Part shown: positions 62,230 to 64,000 of the stretch, one piece after another
Numbering within the stretch: position 1 is the stretch's first letter
Layout: each line of letters starts with the position of its first letter
Origin: JAUWGC01 sp963753055
GTDB lineage: Bacteria; Bacteroidota; Bacteroidia; Bacteroidales; B18-G4
DNA length: 64,000 nucleotides
Direction of reading: 5' to 3'
Assembly (NCBI GenBank): GCA_963753055.1
Contig: CAVWAP010000001.1
Span: 992,001 to 1,056,000, forward strand
Translations under genes and position numbers: made by a program
The notes under the pieces: generated by a model
Told to the model about the DNA's origin: nothing
Seen by the model: the letters and a program-made list of their open reading frames with translations, nothing else
Databases searched by the model: none

Positions 62230-62868
62230 ATGATGGACTTAATTTTAGAAAGCTGTAACAATCAGAAAAAAAGCAAGTCTTTATTTAAAATTAGAAACGT
62301 GGCTGATCACGGAGTGAACATACACCAGGAATTGATAGAAAAATGTCGTTTAAACGACCGCCATGCCCAGTTTGAGATTTATAAATTGTATTATAAAGCA
62401 ATGTACAACACAGCCCTGAGAATATTGAACAATACTGAAGATGCAGAAGACATCATGCAGGAATCATTCCTGGATGCCTTCCGCAAGATTGATTCATACC
62501 AGGGTGGGGCAACTTTCGGTGCCTGGCTAAAGCGCATCGTGATCAATAAGTCTTTAGATGCTATCAAAAAGAGAAAAGATACTTTTTCTCTTGATAAGGA
62601 AGCAGTCGAAATTGCGAATGAAGAAATGATGGAGGATCCTGTTGAAGTACTTTCATATAAAATAGAGAAGATAAAGGAAGCCATCATGGAGCTGCCTGAA
62701 CAATACCGGATTATCCTATCATTACATTTATTAGAGGGTTATGACCATGAAGAAATTGCTGAGATACTTGGCATTAAACATGGTGCTGTCAGGACCAGGT
62801 ATTCCCGGTCAAGACAGAAATTGCTTTCCCATCTGAAGGCCACGTATGTAAATTTTAATGTTAACTAA
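62230..62868 (+). CDS. RNA polymerase ECF sigma factor
   Basis: About 212 residues from ATG 62230 (ATG 62191 and 62233 or GTG 62314 are alternatives). Region 2 is FEIYKLYYKAMYNTALRILNNTEDAEDIMQESFLDAFRKI, with core-binding and -10-recognition helices, and region 4 is LPEQYRIILSLHLLEGYDHEEIAEILGIKHGAVRTRYSRSRQKL, a helix-turn-helix that reads the -35 element. It lacks sigma-1.1 and region 3, so it is an ECF type. The next gene, 16 bp away, encodes a one-helix membrane protein that could be the anti-sigma factor. Its own regulon is unknown. Confidence 0.9.
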   Translation: MMDLILESCNNQKKSKSLFKIRNVADHGVNIHQELIEKCRLNDRHAQFEIYKLYYKAMYNTALRILNNTEDAEDIMQESFLDAFRKIDSYQGGATFGAWLKRIVINKSLDAIKKRKDTFSLDKEAVEIANEEMMEDPVEVLSYKIEKIKEAIMELPEQYRIILSLHLLEGYDHEEIAEILGIKHGAVRTRYSRSRQKLLSHLKATYVNFNVN

Positions 62869-62883
62869 TTAAATCATGAGGCT

Positions 62884-63405
62884 ATGTCAATCCTTGAAGA
62901 TAAAATAAGGAAAAACAGTTCCTACTTCGATCAGAATGAGCCGAATGAAGGTCACATGAAAAGGTTTGCTGAGAAGCTGGATCAATTGCACCCTGAAGAG
63001 TCAGCTTCGAAAAACCGATTCGGTTTCATGCAACGGATAGCTGCTGTTTTGGTTGTTGTTGTTACAATCTCGATGGTTCTGCTCCTGATAACCCGGACAC
63101 CCAAAGAGGTGGTTGCTGCAAATCAGTTGCCTGTAGAACTACGTGAGGCCCAACTCTATTACGATCAGCTGGCTGATGATAAAATAGAAAAGATTGCTGA
63201 ATGTGCCATCAATGATGAAGAAGCAAGGAAACTTAAGGATCTGGCCAACCAGGAAATTGAAGAAATTAATGCCCAGACCAGGGTGCTTGAAGATGAATAT
63301 TTCAAAAACGCAGAGAACGAAAAAATTGAAAGTGCATTAATTTCCAATTATAGGAGCAAGTCTGAGATATTGGATAATATCCTGGACCGCTTATGTAAAT
63401 TATAG
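62884..63405 (+). CDS. Single-pass membrane protein, possible anti-sigma factor
   Basis: 173 residues: a cytoplasmic N-terminus of about 50 residues, one membrane helix (IAAVLVVVVTISMVLLLI) and an acidic, coiled-coil-rich periplasmic domain (LKDLANQEIEEINAQTRVLEDEYF). The place right after an ECF sigma gene, the size and the topology match anti-sigma factors, but the N-terminal HxxxCxxC zinc anti-sigma motif is absent. It could also be a structural partner of the next gene product. I do not recognise the family. Confidence 0.6.
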   Translation: MSILEDKIRKNSSYFDQNEPNEGHMKRFAEKLDQLHPEESASKNRFGFMQRIAAVLVVVVTISMVLLLITRTPKEVVAANQLPVELREAQLYYDQLADDKIEKIAECAINDEEARKLKDLANQEIEEINAQTRVLEDEYFKNAENEKIESALISNYRSKSEILDNILDRLCKL

Positions 63406-63443
63406 CACTTTAAAAAATGAATGATAAATCAAATTATAGGAAC

Positions 63444-64000
63444 ATGAAAACTAAAGTACAAAAATCAGGAATGCTTGCCGTTATTCTGATGTTGCTCTTC
63501 TTAGCCTCAAGCATGGTCTATGGAGAAGAGTATAAAAAAACGATTTCTGAAAAATATGATGTTAAATCTGGAGCCTTACTAAAGATCGACAATAAATTTG
63601 GCGATGTGGTATGCAAGAACTGGGATAAGATGTCCATTGAAATTGATGTGACCATCACTGTCCATTCCAGCAGCCAGGAAGGGGCCAATAAGGTTTTTGA
63701 TAAGATCAGGGTCACGTTAAGTGGTAACGACAGCCAGGTAGAAGGTATCACCTCTATCCAGGAAATGAAAGGAAACAATAAGTTTTCCATTGATTATACC
63801 ATAAACATGCCAGCCGATCTTAATGTAGACTTATCTAACAAGTATGGGATGATGCTTGTCGAAGAGGTTAAAAGATCCAGTAAGATTGACCTGGCGTATG
63901 GTGAATTGATAGTTGGGAAACTGGACAATAGCGCAAATGAAGTCAAGGTGAAATACGGAAGTGCAGAGATTGAATATATCAACCAGGGAAAAGTTGATGT
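63444..64000 (+). CDS. Secreted DUF4097-like beta-repeat protein, cut by window end
   Basis: A partial gene with no stop before the window end. ATG 63444 begins a signal peptide (AVILMLLFLASSMVYG); a second ATG at 63417 is also open. The rest shows repeating beta strands such as LLKIDNKFGDVVCKNW, IDLAYGELIVGKLDN and VKVKYGSAEIEYIN, matching the adhesin-like DUF4097 family. About 186 residues are seen here. It is co-directional with the sigma and membrane genes, 38 bp after the latter, and is probably one of the outputs or sensors of that ECF module. Confidence 0.72.
   Translation, partial: MKTKVQKSGMLAVILMLLFLASSMVYGEEYKKTISEKYDVKSGALLKIDNKFGDVVCKNWDKMSIEIDVTITVHSSSQEGANKVFDKIRVTLSGNDSQVEGITSIQEMKGNNKFSIDYTINMPADLNVDLSNKYGMMLVEEVKRSSKIDLAYGELIVGKLDNSANEVKVKYGSAEIEYINQGKVD

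Overview
The window looks like a chromosomal segment of a Bacteroidota (Bacteroidia-like) bacterium. The evidence is a T9SS type A sorting tail on a secreted protein, a GH29 fucosidase, DUF2961 protein, sulfatase and X-Pro peptidase typical of polymer-degrading Bacteroidetes, and a TTG-N18-TAnnTTTG promoter ahead of a helicase gene. Low GC and many AT-rich gaps fit as well. The closest genus cannot be named from sequence alone.

Layout. 0-4.5 kb: a large membrane protein, accA-accD (acetyl-CoA carboxyltransferase) and an aquaporin. 4.5-8.9 kb: a tightly overlapping shikimate operon aroB-aroD-aroA-aroC on the minus strand, with five 56-bp tandem repeats between aroA and aroC. 9-22.5 kb: an SDR enzyme and a minus-strand L-fucose utilisation locus (fucI, DUF6786 protein, fucP, two FGGY sugar kinases, GH29 fucosidase), interrupted by a membrane protein and a decayed nitrilase gene. 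22.5-26.6 kb: a DUF2079 membrane protein, a DEAD-box helicase and an MBL-fold hydrolase. 26.6-39.6 kb: three class III nucleotide cyclases side by side, then a plus-strand run comprising a secreted SdiA-regulated-type protein, a giant phosphoesterase / kinase-like / BamA-barrel fusion, an HD-PycTM protein, an atypical pyruvate kinase and a PAP2 phosphatase. 39.6-41 kb: tRNA-Met whose 3' end is duplicated 660 bp downstream around an IS110 transposase fragment. 41-47.5 kb: an electron-transfer cluster (7-heme TPR cytochrome, Rieske protein, cytochrome b, 8-heme cytochrome, monoheme cytochrome) resembling an unusual bc complex. 47.5-49.7 kb: an AAA+/DUF4143 ATPase with 33-bp upstream repeats, bracketed by a perfect 43-bp direct repeat. 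49.7-62.2 kb: mostly minus-strand accessory genes. 62.2-64 kb: an ECF sigma factor, a membrane protein that may be its anti-sigma factor, and a partial secreted protein cut by the window end.

Three things stand out. First, class III cyclases lie in the same stretch and orientation as an HD-domain protein carrying the PycTM membrane effector domain, which suggests a Pycsar-like cyclic-nucleotide circuit of unusual build. Second, there are two apparent insertion footprints (the tRNA-Met 3' repeat and the 43-bp repeat around the ATPase), plus a dispersed roughly 38-bp repeat that occurs near both. Third, at least four genes survive only as truncated or internally deleted remnants (CMD family, nitrilase, DUF1801, DUF2490). 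All functional names come from motif recognition by eye; no database search was possible.
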